From the NCBI GenBank assembly GCA_937868245.1, contig CALMMI010000603.1, positions 1 through 8,482 on the forward strand: a DNA stretch of 8,482 nt, given 5' to 3'. Within the stretch, counting starts at the first letter, position 1. Each line of letters begins with the position of its first letter. The notes below the pieces were generated by a model, which made no database searches, was not told where the DNA came from, and was given only the letters and a program-made list of their open reading frames with translations. Made by a program: the position numbers and the translations under genes. Below, in pieces: positions 1-7,430 of the stretch. Source of the stretch: an uncultured Ignavibacteria bacterium (GTDB taxonomy: Bacteria; Bacteroidota; Ignavibacteria; Kapaibacteriales; UBA961).

Positions 1-1880
1 CTTGCATATTCCTGAACTTTCTTTGCCATATTTTCGAAATCTGTACTTATACCCATAATTGAAAAAGACGGGATCATTTTATGTACAGCAGAATATAATG
101 AACTCCAATCTTTTTCCTCGAAACTTTGTTTCATTGTGTTAATGAGGGGAGGAGTCTGCTCCAAATAAAGAGAGATCATTTCCATCATCAGTTTAGGGTC
201 TGATTTTGTACGGTGTGTTAAATAATGTAAGTCAATACATTTAACTTTTTTTCCTGGAGTAATATCATTTTCCTTATTGTTAATTGAGCGTGCAGGTTTT
301 TTTACCAAAGCAATGATTTTACTATACAAAAGCCGTTCATCAACCGGCTTGGCGATATAATCATTCATGCCAACCGCTTTACATTTTGCTAAATCTACCG
401 TAGTAACGTCAGCGGTTAAGGCTATAATTGGAATTTTTGAATTTAGTGTATTTCTAATATATTCTGTAGCTTCAAATCCATTCATTTCAGGCATTTGTAA
501 GTCCATTAAAATAATATCGTACGATTTTCTCTGTAATTTTTCAATTGCGATCTTTCCATTAGCTGCAATTTCACGTTCAAAGCCGAAATCATCCAAGAGT
601 GTTTTCATTAATAATTGATTAAGAGCAATATCTTCTGCAACTAATACTTTAATATTCTTAATTTCAGTATCCAATTCTATTATTTCTGTAACTTCTTCCG
701 CTTTATCTTTTGTTTTTAAGAAATCAAGAATAAAACTAAATGTTGAGCCTACTTCTAATGAACTTACCACATGAATACTGCCGCCCTGCGGTTCAACCAA
801 TTGTTTTACGATAGCCAAGCCTAACCCGGTGCCTCCATACAATCGCGAGGTAATGCTTGATGCCTGTTGAAAATTCTCGAAAATGGAATCTATTTTGTAT
901 GCCGCAATACCAATTCCTGTATCTTTCACTGCAAACTCGATTGTTACCTTTTCTTCATCTTCACTAATCATTCGTACGCTTACGGTGATTTTTCCTTTAT
1001 TGGTAAATTTAACGGCATTACTGACCAGATTTAGAATCACTTGATGCAGGCGCACCGGATCTCCTACCAATACATCCGGAATATTACTGTCGTATTCTTT
1101 TACAAGTACCAGATTCTTCTCTTGGATTTTAGTTTCAAACAAATGCAGCATCGCCGAAATAGATAAAGCCATTTTGAACGGTACTTGCTCAAATGTCATT
1201 TTCCCGGCATCAACTTTTGCCAAATCGAGAATATCGTTTATAAGAACAATTAATGAATCACCGCTCATCTTTATAGCCATCAGGTACTCTTTCTGTTTGG
1301 CAGATAAATCTGTTTTCAAAACAACCTTTGTGAAGCCGATAATAGCATTCATAGGTGTGCGTATTTCATGACTCATGTTGGATAAAAACTGCTGCTTTGC
1401 TTTTACGGCATCTTCGGCAATTAAAGCTGCGCTTTCGGCTTTTAACTTTGCTTCTTCTGCAATTAAAGTGGCAAGTTCAGCAAATACTTTTGCCTCCGTA
1501 AGCTCCTTTTCGAATTTTTTTTGCTCAGTAATATCCCTTGCCACTACTACGGCACCGAGTACATTCCCTTGCTCATCCTTGTAAATCGAACCATTGAATA
1601 ACACATTTGTCAGTTTGTGATCTTTTATGATTAAGGGGTAATCAGCCACAAAGCCTTTTGCAAATACTTCCTGATAAACTTTGCGGGCTTTTTCAGGATC
1701 TGTAAAGTAAATCTTGAAATCTGTCCCTTTCAATTCATTACGGGTTTTACCGGTAACAAGGGTTAATGCCTCGTTCATATCGGTAATTTTACCTTCCGTG
1801 CTGATTGTGACCAATGGGTCTAAACTTGCTTCTATCAAGCTCCTTGCGTATTGCGATGCATTTGCTTTGGTGTTCGGCAT
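1..1880 (-). CDS. Hybrid sensor histidine kinase/response regulator, PAS-HisKA-HATPase-REC-Hpt, 3' end cut by window edge
   Basis: The frame is open from an ATG at 1878-1880 to the left edge, giving 626 codons without a stop. Domains in order: PAS (about residues 10-118, ending in a typical RDITEQ), a charged Ala/Glu/Lys signalling helix (120-163), HisKA with H-box MSHEIRTP (phosphoacceptor His171), HATPase_c with N-box (Asn284, Asn288), G1 KDTGIG (320-324), F-box FENF and G2 GGTGLGLA (349-356). A receiver follows, with acidic Glu416-Asp417, phosphoacceptor Asp460 in ILMDLQMPEMNG and Lys511 in AKPVD. Last is an Hpt domain whose phosphoacceptor is probably His600 (VHKMIPS). No transmembrane segment or signal peptide is seen, so it should sense a cytoplasmic cue through PAS. 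The Hpt C-terminus, roughly 40-60 residues, is missing. The start lies 1 bp after the AraC-type gene's stop, implying an operon and translational coupling. Phosphoryl flow His-Asp-His is family knowledge; the signal and the final recipient are unknown. Confidence 0.95.
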   Translation of the reverse strand, partial: MPNTKANASQYARSLIEASLDPLVTISTEGKITDMNEALTLVTGKTRNELKGTDFKIYFTDPEKARKVYQEVFAKGFVADYPLIIKDHKLTNVLFNGSIYKDEQGNVLGAVVVARDITEQKKFEKELTEAKVFAELATLIAEEAKLKAESAALIAEDAVKAKQQFLSNMSHEIRTPMNAIIGFTKVVLKTDLSAKQKEYLMAIKMSGDSLIVLINDILDLAKVDAGKMTFEQVPFKMALSISAMLHLFETKIQEKNLVLVKEYDSNIPDVLVGDPVRLHQVILNLVSNAVKFTNKGKITVSVRMISEDEEKVTIEFAVKDTGIGIAAYKIDSIFENFQQASSITSRLYGGTGLGLAIVKQLVEPQGGSIHVVSSLEVGSTFSFILDFLKTKDKAEEVTEIIELDTEIKNIKVLVAEDIALNQLLMKTLLDDFGFEREIAANGKIAIEKLQRKSYDIILMDLQMPEMNGFEATEYIRNTLNSKIPIIALTADVTTVDLAKCKAVGMNDYIAKPVDERLLYSKIIALVKKPARSINNKENDITPGKKVKCIDLHYLTHRTKSDPKLMMEMISLYLEQTPPLINTMKQSFEEKDWSSLYSAVHKMIPSFSIMGISTDFENMAKKVQEYA

Positions 1881-1881
1881 A

Positions 1882-2505
1882 TTATTCTTTCTGATTGTTT
1901 TGATTGCCGATTTCTTCAATCGGACTTCTCCTTTTATCTTTTAACTGTTTAAAATGCGATGGTGATAGCCCTGTTGCCTTCTTAAATTGATTCGATAAAT
2001 GAGCAACACTGCTGTAATTCATTTTCCACGCAATTTCCGAAATACTGAGTTCATCATACATTATCAATTCTTTTATCCTCTCTATTTTATGAGAGATAAT
2101 GAATTGTTCGATAGTTGTTCCTTGTACTTCTGAAAATAAATTCGCTAGGTAGGTATAATCGTGGTGTAGTTTTTCACTCAAAAAATGTGAGAAATTAATT
2201 TTTATCATTTCATCGGTGTGGTGAACCATTTCAATGATAACATTCTTTATTTTTTCTATCAGAATTGATCTTTTGTCGTCCATTAACTCAAGACCTAAGT
2301 TCAGCAAGCCAATTTTCAACTGTTCCGTTTGCTCAGGTGTAAGGTCTTCCATCACATCAACTTCCCCCAAATCAACCACAACAAAGTGTAATCCAAGCTT
2401 TTTCAACTCTTCTTTTACAGCTACCTTACAACGGTTGCTGACCATGTATTTTATATGCAATTTCAAGAGAATTCCCTCATCAACTGATACCGACAAAAAA
2501 TCCAT
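1882..2505 (-). CDS. AraC-family transcriptional regulator with possible HMA-like N-terminal domain
   Basis: This is a 207-residue protein. Residues about 103-190 form an AraC/XylS-type double helix-turn-helix. It includes DYTYLANLFSEV (first HTH), the linker helix with HKIERIKELI, a second HTH around SISEIAWKMNYSSVAHLSNQF (two helices, 154-174), and the classical ending F-K-K-x-T-G-x-S-P-x-x-F. The N-terminal part (14-75) reads like a beta-alpha-beta-beta-alpha-beta ferredoxin fold. It has a M-V-S-N-R-C loop at 21-26 where heavy-metal-associated (HMA) domains carry M-x-C-x-x-C; here the first Cys is Ser23 and Cys26 is the only cysteine in the protein. The HMA relationship is my inference from pattern. 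The ATG is preceded by an A-rich stretch with no clear Shine-Dalgarno; a later start at Met21 would break the first strand. The stop is 1 bp from the hybrid kinase start, so the two probably form one regulatory unit. Targets cannot be read from the sequence. Confidence 0.88.
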   Translation of the reverse strand: MDFLSVSVDEGILLKLHIKYMVSNRCKVAVKEELKKLGLHFVVVDLGEVDVMEDLTPEQTEQLKIGLLNLGLELMDDKRSILIEKIKNVIIEMVHHTDEMIKINFSHFLSEKLHHDYTYLANLFSEVQGTTIEQFIISHKIERIKELIMYDELSISEIAWKMNYSSVAHLSNQFKKATGLSPSHFKQLKDKRRSPIEEIGNQNNQKE

Positions 2506-2591
2506 TTCTTTAGCTCAGTACATTGAAATACAATCAGCTCTCAATAATATGCTATATACTATGTTAATATAACACTTTATTTTTCAATTCT

Positions 2592-3341
2592 TTATGAATT
2601 TCTTTGAGATAGTGAAAATACTGACTTAATATGCGGTTTCTCAATAAGAAAATAGAAGAGATACATGAGCATCTGATTGAGAAATGTTGCTAAAATTCCT
2701 AAGATAGAACCTGCCATTAATGCTGCTCCATATCCACTTAGCTGCCCAACACCATACATAGGATTAGAAAAATATTTATAAGAACCTGCTACTTTGAACT
2801 CACCGAGTGCCTTTTTCAAAAAAAGATCCTTGTAATAATATGTATCAATTCCTATAACCATCGCAGAAGATAGGTTTATCCACATTCCAAATAAAGCCAA
2901 ACATATTCCGAAACCGATACAGCTATATCTAAAAATAGTAAACTCTGTTGCACTCATCGGAATCCATTGAGTGATGTTAAGAATCGACCATTGAGTTGCT
3001 TCAATCAACAGACCGAAACTTAATCCTCTTTGAAAAAACATAACTGAGGTAAGCACTTCATAAATATTCCATGCCTTACTTTCGCCATATTTTTTTATCA
3101 GCCATCCGGAAAAACCATTTTTTGCAAAACCCCAAAAAAGAAATACATAACGGGTAATAAACAGTAGTGCAAAGTATAGTAGGGCTGCTTTTAACGAAAC
3201 CCTGTCAGCTATGACTAAATGAAAGAGATACCCAATGCAAATGCACCCAATCGCAATAATTCTGCTTTTATTAATCTGATCTATCCTGATACCTGCAGTT
3301 GCCAAAAGGATGAAAAATATCTTTTTGATGAATTTCAGCAT
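2592..3341 (-). CDS. Integral-membrane methyltransferase, PEMT/ICMT-like
   Basis: A 249-residue hydrophobic protein with about five to six membrane segments (roughly 28-46, 50-71, 100-118, 138-160, 200-220 and 222-233). The C-terminal part carries the signature of the phospholipid/isoprenylcysteine methyltransferase superfamily. G-S-Y-K-Y-F-S-N-P-M-Y at 186-196 matches the family's G-x-Y-x-Y-x-x-N-P-M-Y loop, and E-K-P-H at 234-237 matches the terminal acidic-x-P-H motif that helps bind S-adenosylmethionine. Known members methylate membrane-embedded substrates such as phosphatidylethanolamine. The substrate here is unknown and could be an aminolipid or a prenyl-linked glycan intermediate. It starts 33 bp downstream of the two-domain glycosyltransferase, in the same direction, so co-transcription is likely. 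The 86-bp gap to the AraC-type gene shows no convincing terminator. Family confidence is good, substrate confidence low. Confidence 0.72.
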   Translation of the reverse strand: MLKFIKKIFFILLATAGIRIDQINKSRIIAIGCICIGYLFHLVIADRVSLKAALLYFALLFITRYVFLFWGFAKNGFSGWLIKKYGESKAWNIYEVLTSVMFFQRGLSFGLLIEATQWSILNITQWIPMSATEFTIFRYSCIGFGICLALFGMWINLSSAMVIGIDTYYYKDLFLKKALGEFKVAGSYKYFSNPMYGVGQLSGYGAALMAGSILGILATFLNQMLMYLFYFLIEKPHIKSVFSLSQRNS

Positions 3342-3374
3342 AGAATTAAGTGTATATTAACAGGTTTTCAAATC

Positions 3375-5765
3375 TTAAATATGTTCAACGTTGAGTTGTC
3401 TTCCTTGTTTCATATAGTATTCGTTTGCATTATCAGTTTTTTGTTCTGATTTATGTGTTTTTTCCATTGTCAACTTTGCCATCAAATAGCTGACTGTTGA
3501 TTCAGCACCTTGATTGAGGTTTACATATGATTCTTCCAAGCCGTCGTAACACCCGCCTGTACATGGATTGTAGATTATTTGATTAAGATGATTTTTACCC
3601 AAGAACCAGTTAAACGATGTTTCCATCTTTTTTAAGTATTCTTCGTTTCTAAAAACAGAGTAAAATTTTCGTAAAGCGATAATAGTATAGGCAACATCTA
3701 TCGGTTGTTCACCTCCGACTACAGGAGGAATCACTTCTTTATTCCTCTGCAACCAATTCCGATTAGATACGACTTTTATATGGTTTTCAGTAAAGATTTT
3801 AGACAATAGAAAATCAAATGTTGTTCTTGCAATTTCCTTGTAAATTTCATCACCGGTTACTAAGTATGCACAAAGCATTGCTTCGGGTAAAATACTGTTT
3901 GCATAGGTAAGATAACTTTCAAACCATTGCCATTCAGCTTGGGCTTCATGCCTGTACATTTGAACTAACCTGTTTGCAAGTTCACGAATTAAATCAAGTT
4001 CCCGTTCTGTTTTGATTTTTACTCGATAGTAATACAACCCTTTTATTAGAAAGGACATGGCGCGTGTAGAATGTATCGTGCGGACATTAGTTAGTGCCTG
4101 CTGCATAGTTGCTTCTGCGTCAACCGACAGATATCCTGGCAGCAGGGAACTTATCGAAACTAAATAACCCAATGCCCATACAGCTCTACCGTGTGCATCC
4201 GACAGATTTGTTGAATAATTTTGCTCTGTAAAATTAGTGTGCTCATCCACATAGTTGAGAAAACTTCCATCGGATTGCAAACAATATTTGATGAAATTGA
4301 AATATGTAATGATATATGGAATATCCGATTTATCATGTGTTAATTCAAAATGTTGACACATTGCAACCAAAGCCCTCGCATTGTCATCCAGCGTATAGCC
4401 CGAATCAATATCAGGTTGGTTTATCTTTGAAAACTGAATCATCCCAAAATTTGTTGTTAGTTTTTTAATATAATCAAGATTTACTTTAGGAATTGAATAT
4501 TGCAAACTAATATCATAATTACTTATTTTTTCAAACAAACCTGCATGAGCAATTGCTGCATTTTCCCATGCTGTGGGTGCCATCCGGTGCAGCCCGTTTG
4601 ATATAATATTATTTCTTAGTTGTTCATCGTTTAATATCGTTATAACGGAGTCGGCTAATTGTATGGGGTTGTCGAAATCAATTATAATTCCTGCATCGTT
4701 TTTAAGGACCTCACGGACATGGGGTATTGGTGTGGAAACTATCGGACAGCCGCAACTTATTGCATATGAGAATGTACCGCTTACTGCCTGATTTGGATCT
4801 TTTGAAGTGAATAAGTAAATATCGGAGAGTTGTAAAAATTCAAGAAGTTCCGGTAAAGGCAGAAAGCGGTTAATAAACCGAACATGCTGTTGTAAATGTA
4901 ATTCAGCAACTTTTTCTTCAAGCATTCTCCGGTATTTTTCTCCTTCATTTTTAACAACGGAAGGATGAGTTTTTCCAATAATTAGAAATAGTACATCAGG
5001 ATTGTTTTTAACAATAGAAGGTAACGCCTTTAGGGTTGTTTCAATTCCTTTTCCCGAGCTTAAAAGTCCGAAAGTGGATAGTATTTTTTTGCCGGATAAA
5101 TTGTGTTTTTTCTTAAGAAGATATTTATCAGAATGAGGTACTAAATGTGTGCCATGAGGTATTACCGTGATTTTGTTTGGAGAAACTCCATAATCACGTA
5201 CTAATACATCCCGTGATGAATTAGTCATTACTATGATTGATTCGGAGTAAAAGGAAATTTCTTGTACTTTTACTTTGAACAATTGGTCCGGATTTGGTAA
5301 TACTGTGTGAAAAACCGTAATAATTGGTTTTGTGAGCGAAGCAATGAACAATTTGAAATCTTCTTCTTTTTTTTCGAAGAATCCAAATTCATGCTGAATC
5401 ATTACCATACTGATTTCTGCATTGTTATTTATGGCTGTTGCTAATTTACTGAATGCTTTAGTATGGTCAGTATTTAAGACGTATTTTATATCTTCGGTGT
5501 ATGTATGTCTTTCATTCTCAGATTCAAGCGGACAAATGCTAATGTTGAATGAATTATGGAATTTATTATATAATGCCTTTATCAGATCTTGAGAATAAGT
5601 TGCAATGCCACATTCTCTCGGTGGATAGGATGTGATAAATAATATTTCGGGTAATTTATTAGTACTGTTCCGAATCTGTATATCATCTGTAAATTTACGG
5701 AATAATAAAGGTTGCCCCTCATCCGAGACACTATTTGTATAGCGTAATTCAGTTTCACTTCTCAT
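3375..5765 (-). CDS. Two-domain protein: GT4-like glycosyltransferase fused to an alpha/alpha-toroid-like C-terminal domain
   Basis: A 796-residue soluble protein with no signal peptide. Residues about 40-412 form a GT-B, GT4-like transferase: an N-terminal Rossmann motif with PPRECGIATYS (48-58), H-E-F-G (125-128), F-H-T (152-154), P-H-G-T (203-206), the acceptor/donor hinge FGLLSSGKG (232-240), and S-G-T-F-S-Y-A-I-S-C-G-C-P (329-341) leading to S-T-P-I and Glu352. The usual GT4 E-x7-E pair is replaced here (about Gln326/Tyr334). Residues about 430-768 are helical with repeated motifs reminiscent of (alpha/alpha)6 enzymes: GYTLDDNARA (456-465), SDAHGRAVWALG (522-533), GGEQPIDVAYT (684-694), NPCTGGCYDGL (733-743) and NQGAEST (751-757). 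The start overlaps the GH130 stop as ATGA, indicating translational coupling. It probably transfers a hexose, perhaps mannose, in glycan synthesis. The role of the second domain is unknown: hydrolase, epimerase-like or glycan-binding. Confidence 0.85.
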   Translation of the reverse strand: MRSETELRYTNSVSDEGQPLLFRKFTDDIQIRNSTNKLPEILFITSYPPRECGIATYSQDLIKALYNKFHNSFNISICPLESENERHTYTEDIKYVLNTDHTKAFSKLATAINNNAEISMVMIQHEFGFFEKKEEDFKLFIASLTKPIITVFHTVLPNPDQLFKVKVQEISFYSESIIVMTNSSRDVLVRDYGVSPNKITVIPHGTHLVPHSDKYLLKKKHNLSGKKILSTFGLLSSGKGIETTLKALPSIVKNNPDVLFLIIGKTHPSVVKNEGEKYRRMLEEKVAELHLQQHVRFINRFLPLPELLEFLQLSDIYLFTSKDPNQAVSGTFSYAISCGCPIVSTPIPHVREVLKNDAGIIIDFDNPIQLADSVITILNDEQLRNNIISNGLHRMAPTAWENAAIAHAGLFEKISNYDISLQYSIPKVNLDYIKKLTTNFGMIQFSKINQPDIDSGYTLDDNARALVAMCQHFELTHDKSDIPYIITYFNFIKYCLQSDGSFLNYVDEHTNFTEQNYSTNLSDAHGRAVWALGYLVSISSLLPGYLSVDAEATMQQALTNVRTIHSTRAMSFLIKGLYYYRVKIKTERELDLIRELANRLVQMYRHEAQAEWQWFESYLTYANSILPEAMLCAYLVTGDEIYKEIARTTFDFLLSKIFTENHIKVVSNRNWLQRNKEVIPPVVGGEQPIDVAYTIIALRKFYSVFRNEEYLKKMETSFNWFLGKNHLNQIIYNPCTGGCYDGLEESYVNLNQGAESTVSYLMAKLTMEKTHKSEQKTDNANEYYMKQGRQLNVEHI
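5762..5765 (-). promoter_or_regulatory. ATGA stop/start overlap (translational coupling)
   Basis: On the minus strand the GH130 stop TGA shares two bases with the glycosyltransferase ATG, giving a 4-bp ATGA junction. Ribosomes ending GH130 can re-initiate directly, which should keep the two enzymes at related levels. Confidence 0.85.
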
Positions 5766-6799
5766 ATTGTTTTATGTATTAAGAGTTCTTGTAATAGTGC
5801 ATCTAAACTAAGTGAAGCACATGCAATTTGCTCGTCGGCAGCACCGTAATAGATATAAAGCCTATCTTCAATTAAGGCAGTACCTGTTGGGAAACATACA
5901 TTATTAACCTCACCTTTTAATTCCCATTCCATTTCCGGCTTGAATAAAGGATAGGGAAGCCTTGCCAGTTCTTTTTGGGGATTTTCCAAATCAAGTAATG
6001 CAGCACATGCTGAATATACATACCCTTTTATGGTGTCGTAAACACCATGATAAATTATTAGCCAGCCATACTTGGTTTCGATCGGAGGGCATCCGCCTCC
6101 GATGTAACTTACTTCATGTTTGTATTTAGATGAAAGAACAATGTAGTCATCAATATGTAGAAAATAATTCTGCCAAAATTCCGGTGTTAACTCATCTAAA
6201 TTATTAATGGAAACGACTATTTGAATTTCGGGTTTTATTCTGTGCAAAAAAAATAATTTTCCTTTTATTTTTCTTGGAAAGAAAATAACATTTTTATCCC
6301 AAACAAGTACTTTTTTTCCTTGAGTTTCACTAATATGGTCTTGTTCATTGTACCGTGAATATTTTTCATTAATTTCTCCCTTAGATTTTGCCAGGCGAAT
6401 GAATTCGTCGTATGAAATCTGTGGTACAATTAGTCCCATTTTATCGAAATTCTTCAAGTCTTTTGAAATAGCCAAAGCCCCTAATGCATTTATACCATCG
6501 TAAGCAGTGTAGGTTAGATAATACAAATCTTCAATTTTTACAATTCTCGGGTCTTCAACGCCATGAGATTCATAGTCGTATTGGGAAAAAATTACTGGTG
6601 ATTCCAGTCTTTCGATAACTTTTAAAGGATCAATCAATTTACAATATCCTATGCTCGAATAATTACCATTACTAACTGCTCTATAAAAAAGATGAATAGT
6701 ACCATTTTCCCGAATTACTCCCGGATTTAATACACCTTCATTTTCAAAACCAAGCTCGGTTTTCTTCAAAATGATGCCTTCTTTTTTAACTTCAACCAT
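5762..6799 (-). CDS. GH130-family beta-mannoside phosphorylase-like enzyme
   Basis: A 345-residue protein with a five-bladed beta-propeller pattern and no signal peptide, so cytoplasmic. GH130 marks: N-P-G at 25-27, F-Y-R-A at 38-41, the catalytic motif G-V-E-D-P-R-I (80-86) with Asp83 as the expected proton donor, W-D-K-N (167-170), L-H-R-I (185-188), G-G-G-C-P-P (234-239), Y-H-G-V (250-253), F-P-T-G (303-306) and Y-Y-G-A-A-D (317-322). Characterised GH130 enzymes phosphorolyse beta-1,4- or beta-1,2-mannosides to alpha-mannose 1-phosphate, or run in the synthetic direction; a few are hydrolases that lack the phosphate-binding basic residues. Lys169, His186, Arg187 and His251 are basic residues in the right kind of context, favouring a phosphorylase, but this is inference. 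Linkage specificity cannot be told. It is the first gene of the cassette, and its TGA overlaps the next ATG by 4 bp. The start ATG has only an A-rich leader. Confidence 0.88.
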   Translation of the reverse strand: MVEVKKEGIILKKTELGFENEGVLNPGVIRENGTIHLFYRAVSNGNYSSIGYCKLIDPLKVIERLESPVIFSQYDYESHGVEDPRIVKIEDLYYLTYTAYDGINALGALAISKDLKNFDKMGLIVPQISYDEFIRLAKSKGEINEKYSRYNEQDHISETQGKKVLVWDKNVIFFPRKIKGKLFFLHRIKPEIQIVVSINNLDELTPEFWQNYFLHIDDYIVLSSKYKHEVSYIGGGCPPIETKYGWLIIYHGVYDTIKGYVYSACAALLDLENPQKELARLPYPLFKPEMEWELKGEVNNVCFPTGTALIEDRLYIYYGAADEQIACASLSLDALLQELLIHKTI

Positions 6800-6859
6800 T
6801 GTGTTTTGAAAATAATTTAGAAACTACGACAATCATGCTGTTTATGATTAGATATACAA

Positions 6860-7360
6860 TTACTTTTTACCATTACCTTTGCCATGGCTTTTGCCATTAC
6901 CCCCGCCTTTGCTTTTAACTACATTTCTCTGAACACGAATATTGTTAGTTTTTTTTATCTTGGAGTTTATGATGACAGGTCGAACACCAATCGTTCTTAC
7001 TTCACCACCTCGGTATCCCTTTGCATATTTTACACGATAGTCGTTAAAGCTAGTATATGGTGTTTCCCCTCGATAATCTCTGATTACAACTTTCGGTCCG
7101 CTATATAGATCATAGGTACGGTATTGCCTAGGCAAATAGGTTCTGCGTACCCATACACCGTTGTTATTATAGATGAACATTGATGAATTAACATCGTAAT
7201 AAGATTCTACATCAGGTAAATAGTAATATCTCTCATTAGTGTATCCTATAGGACCCCACGGAGGTGGTGTTCCAATCTGCACATTTACCGAAACTTGAGC
7301 TTTAGCTGATATTGAGACCAGCATAAATACACCTATAGCCATCATTTTGAAAGAATTCAT
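6860..7360 (-). CDS. Small secreted protein with YYYLPD-type domain and Gly/Lys-rich tail
   Basis: A 166-residue protein with a clear Sec signal peptide: Lys5, a hydrophobic core at about 6-18 and an A-K-A cleavage site at 19-21, so the mature protein begins near Gln22 in the periplasm. The mature part is rich in Tyr and Arg, with P-P-P-W-G-P (32-37), YYYLPDVESYYDV (45-57), F-I-Y-N-N-N-G-V-W (62-70), YRTYDLYSG (80-88) and D-Y-R-G-x-x-P-Y (95-102). I recognise this as a common Bacteroidota secreted type, but its function is not established. The last 20 residues are a low-complexity basic run of G, K, N, S and H. There is no lipobox cysteine, so it is not a lipoprotein. A -7 promoter element lies 44 bp before the ATG, and the stop is 60 bp before the GH130 start. 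Read-through into the GH130 gene is possible because no good terminator separates them. Confidence 0.8.
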   Translation of the reverse strand: MNSFKMMAIGVFMLVSISAKAQVSVNVQIGTPPPWGPIGYTNERYYYLPDVESYYDVNSSMFIYNNNGVWVRRTYLPRQYRTYDLYSGPKVVIRDYRGETPYTSFNDYRVKYAKGYRGGEVRTIGVRPVIINSKIKKTNNIRVQRNVVKSKGGGNGKSHGKGNGKK

Positions 7361-7404
7361 AAGCTAGCTTTTGGAAATGAAGTTAGTACGAGAAGAATTG
7401 TATA

Positions 7405-7412
7405 CAAAAGTA
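7405..7412 (-). promoter_or_regulatory. Bacteroidota-type -7 promoter element for the secreted protein gene
   Basis: On the minus strand this reads TACTTTTG, a full match to the Bacteroidota sigma-A -7 consensus TAnnTTTG. It lies 44 bp upstream of the ATG at 7360, predicting a leader of about 38 nt. No TTG -33 element is found 17-23 bp upstream; a dyad occupies that area instead. It is the only CAAAnnTA match I found on the plus strand in the gaps between genes. Confidence 0.5.
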
Positions 7413-7430
7413 CGGTTTTTACTCGGCGGG

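Noticed and set aside
367..1944. Several plus-strand open frames opposite the hybrid kinase
   Set aside because: They are antisense to a continuous, motif-complete kinase frame and encode Ser/Phe/Ile-rich low-information peptides with no domain.
2234..2572. 112-codon plus-strand open frame opposite the AraC-type gene
   Set aside because: It is the antisense of conserved helix-turn-helix coding sequence and shows no recognisable protein features.
2562..2574. TGTTA-N3-TAACA dyad upstream of the AraC-type gene
   Set aside because: Five-base arms in very AT-rich DNA are expected by chance. It could be an autoregulatory site, but nothing supports that.
4781..4978. Short minus-strand frame inside the glycosyltransferase gene
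   Set aside because: It lies wholly within the transferase coding sequence in another frame, across conserved GT4 motifs.
6831..6849. Inverted repeat AATCAT-N7-ATGATT between the secreted protein and GH130 genes
   Set aside because: The stem is only 6 bp, AT-rich and not followed by a T-run on the minus strand, so it is a poor terminator.
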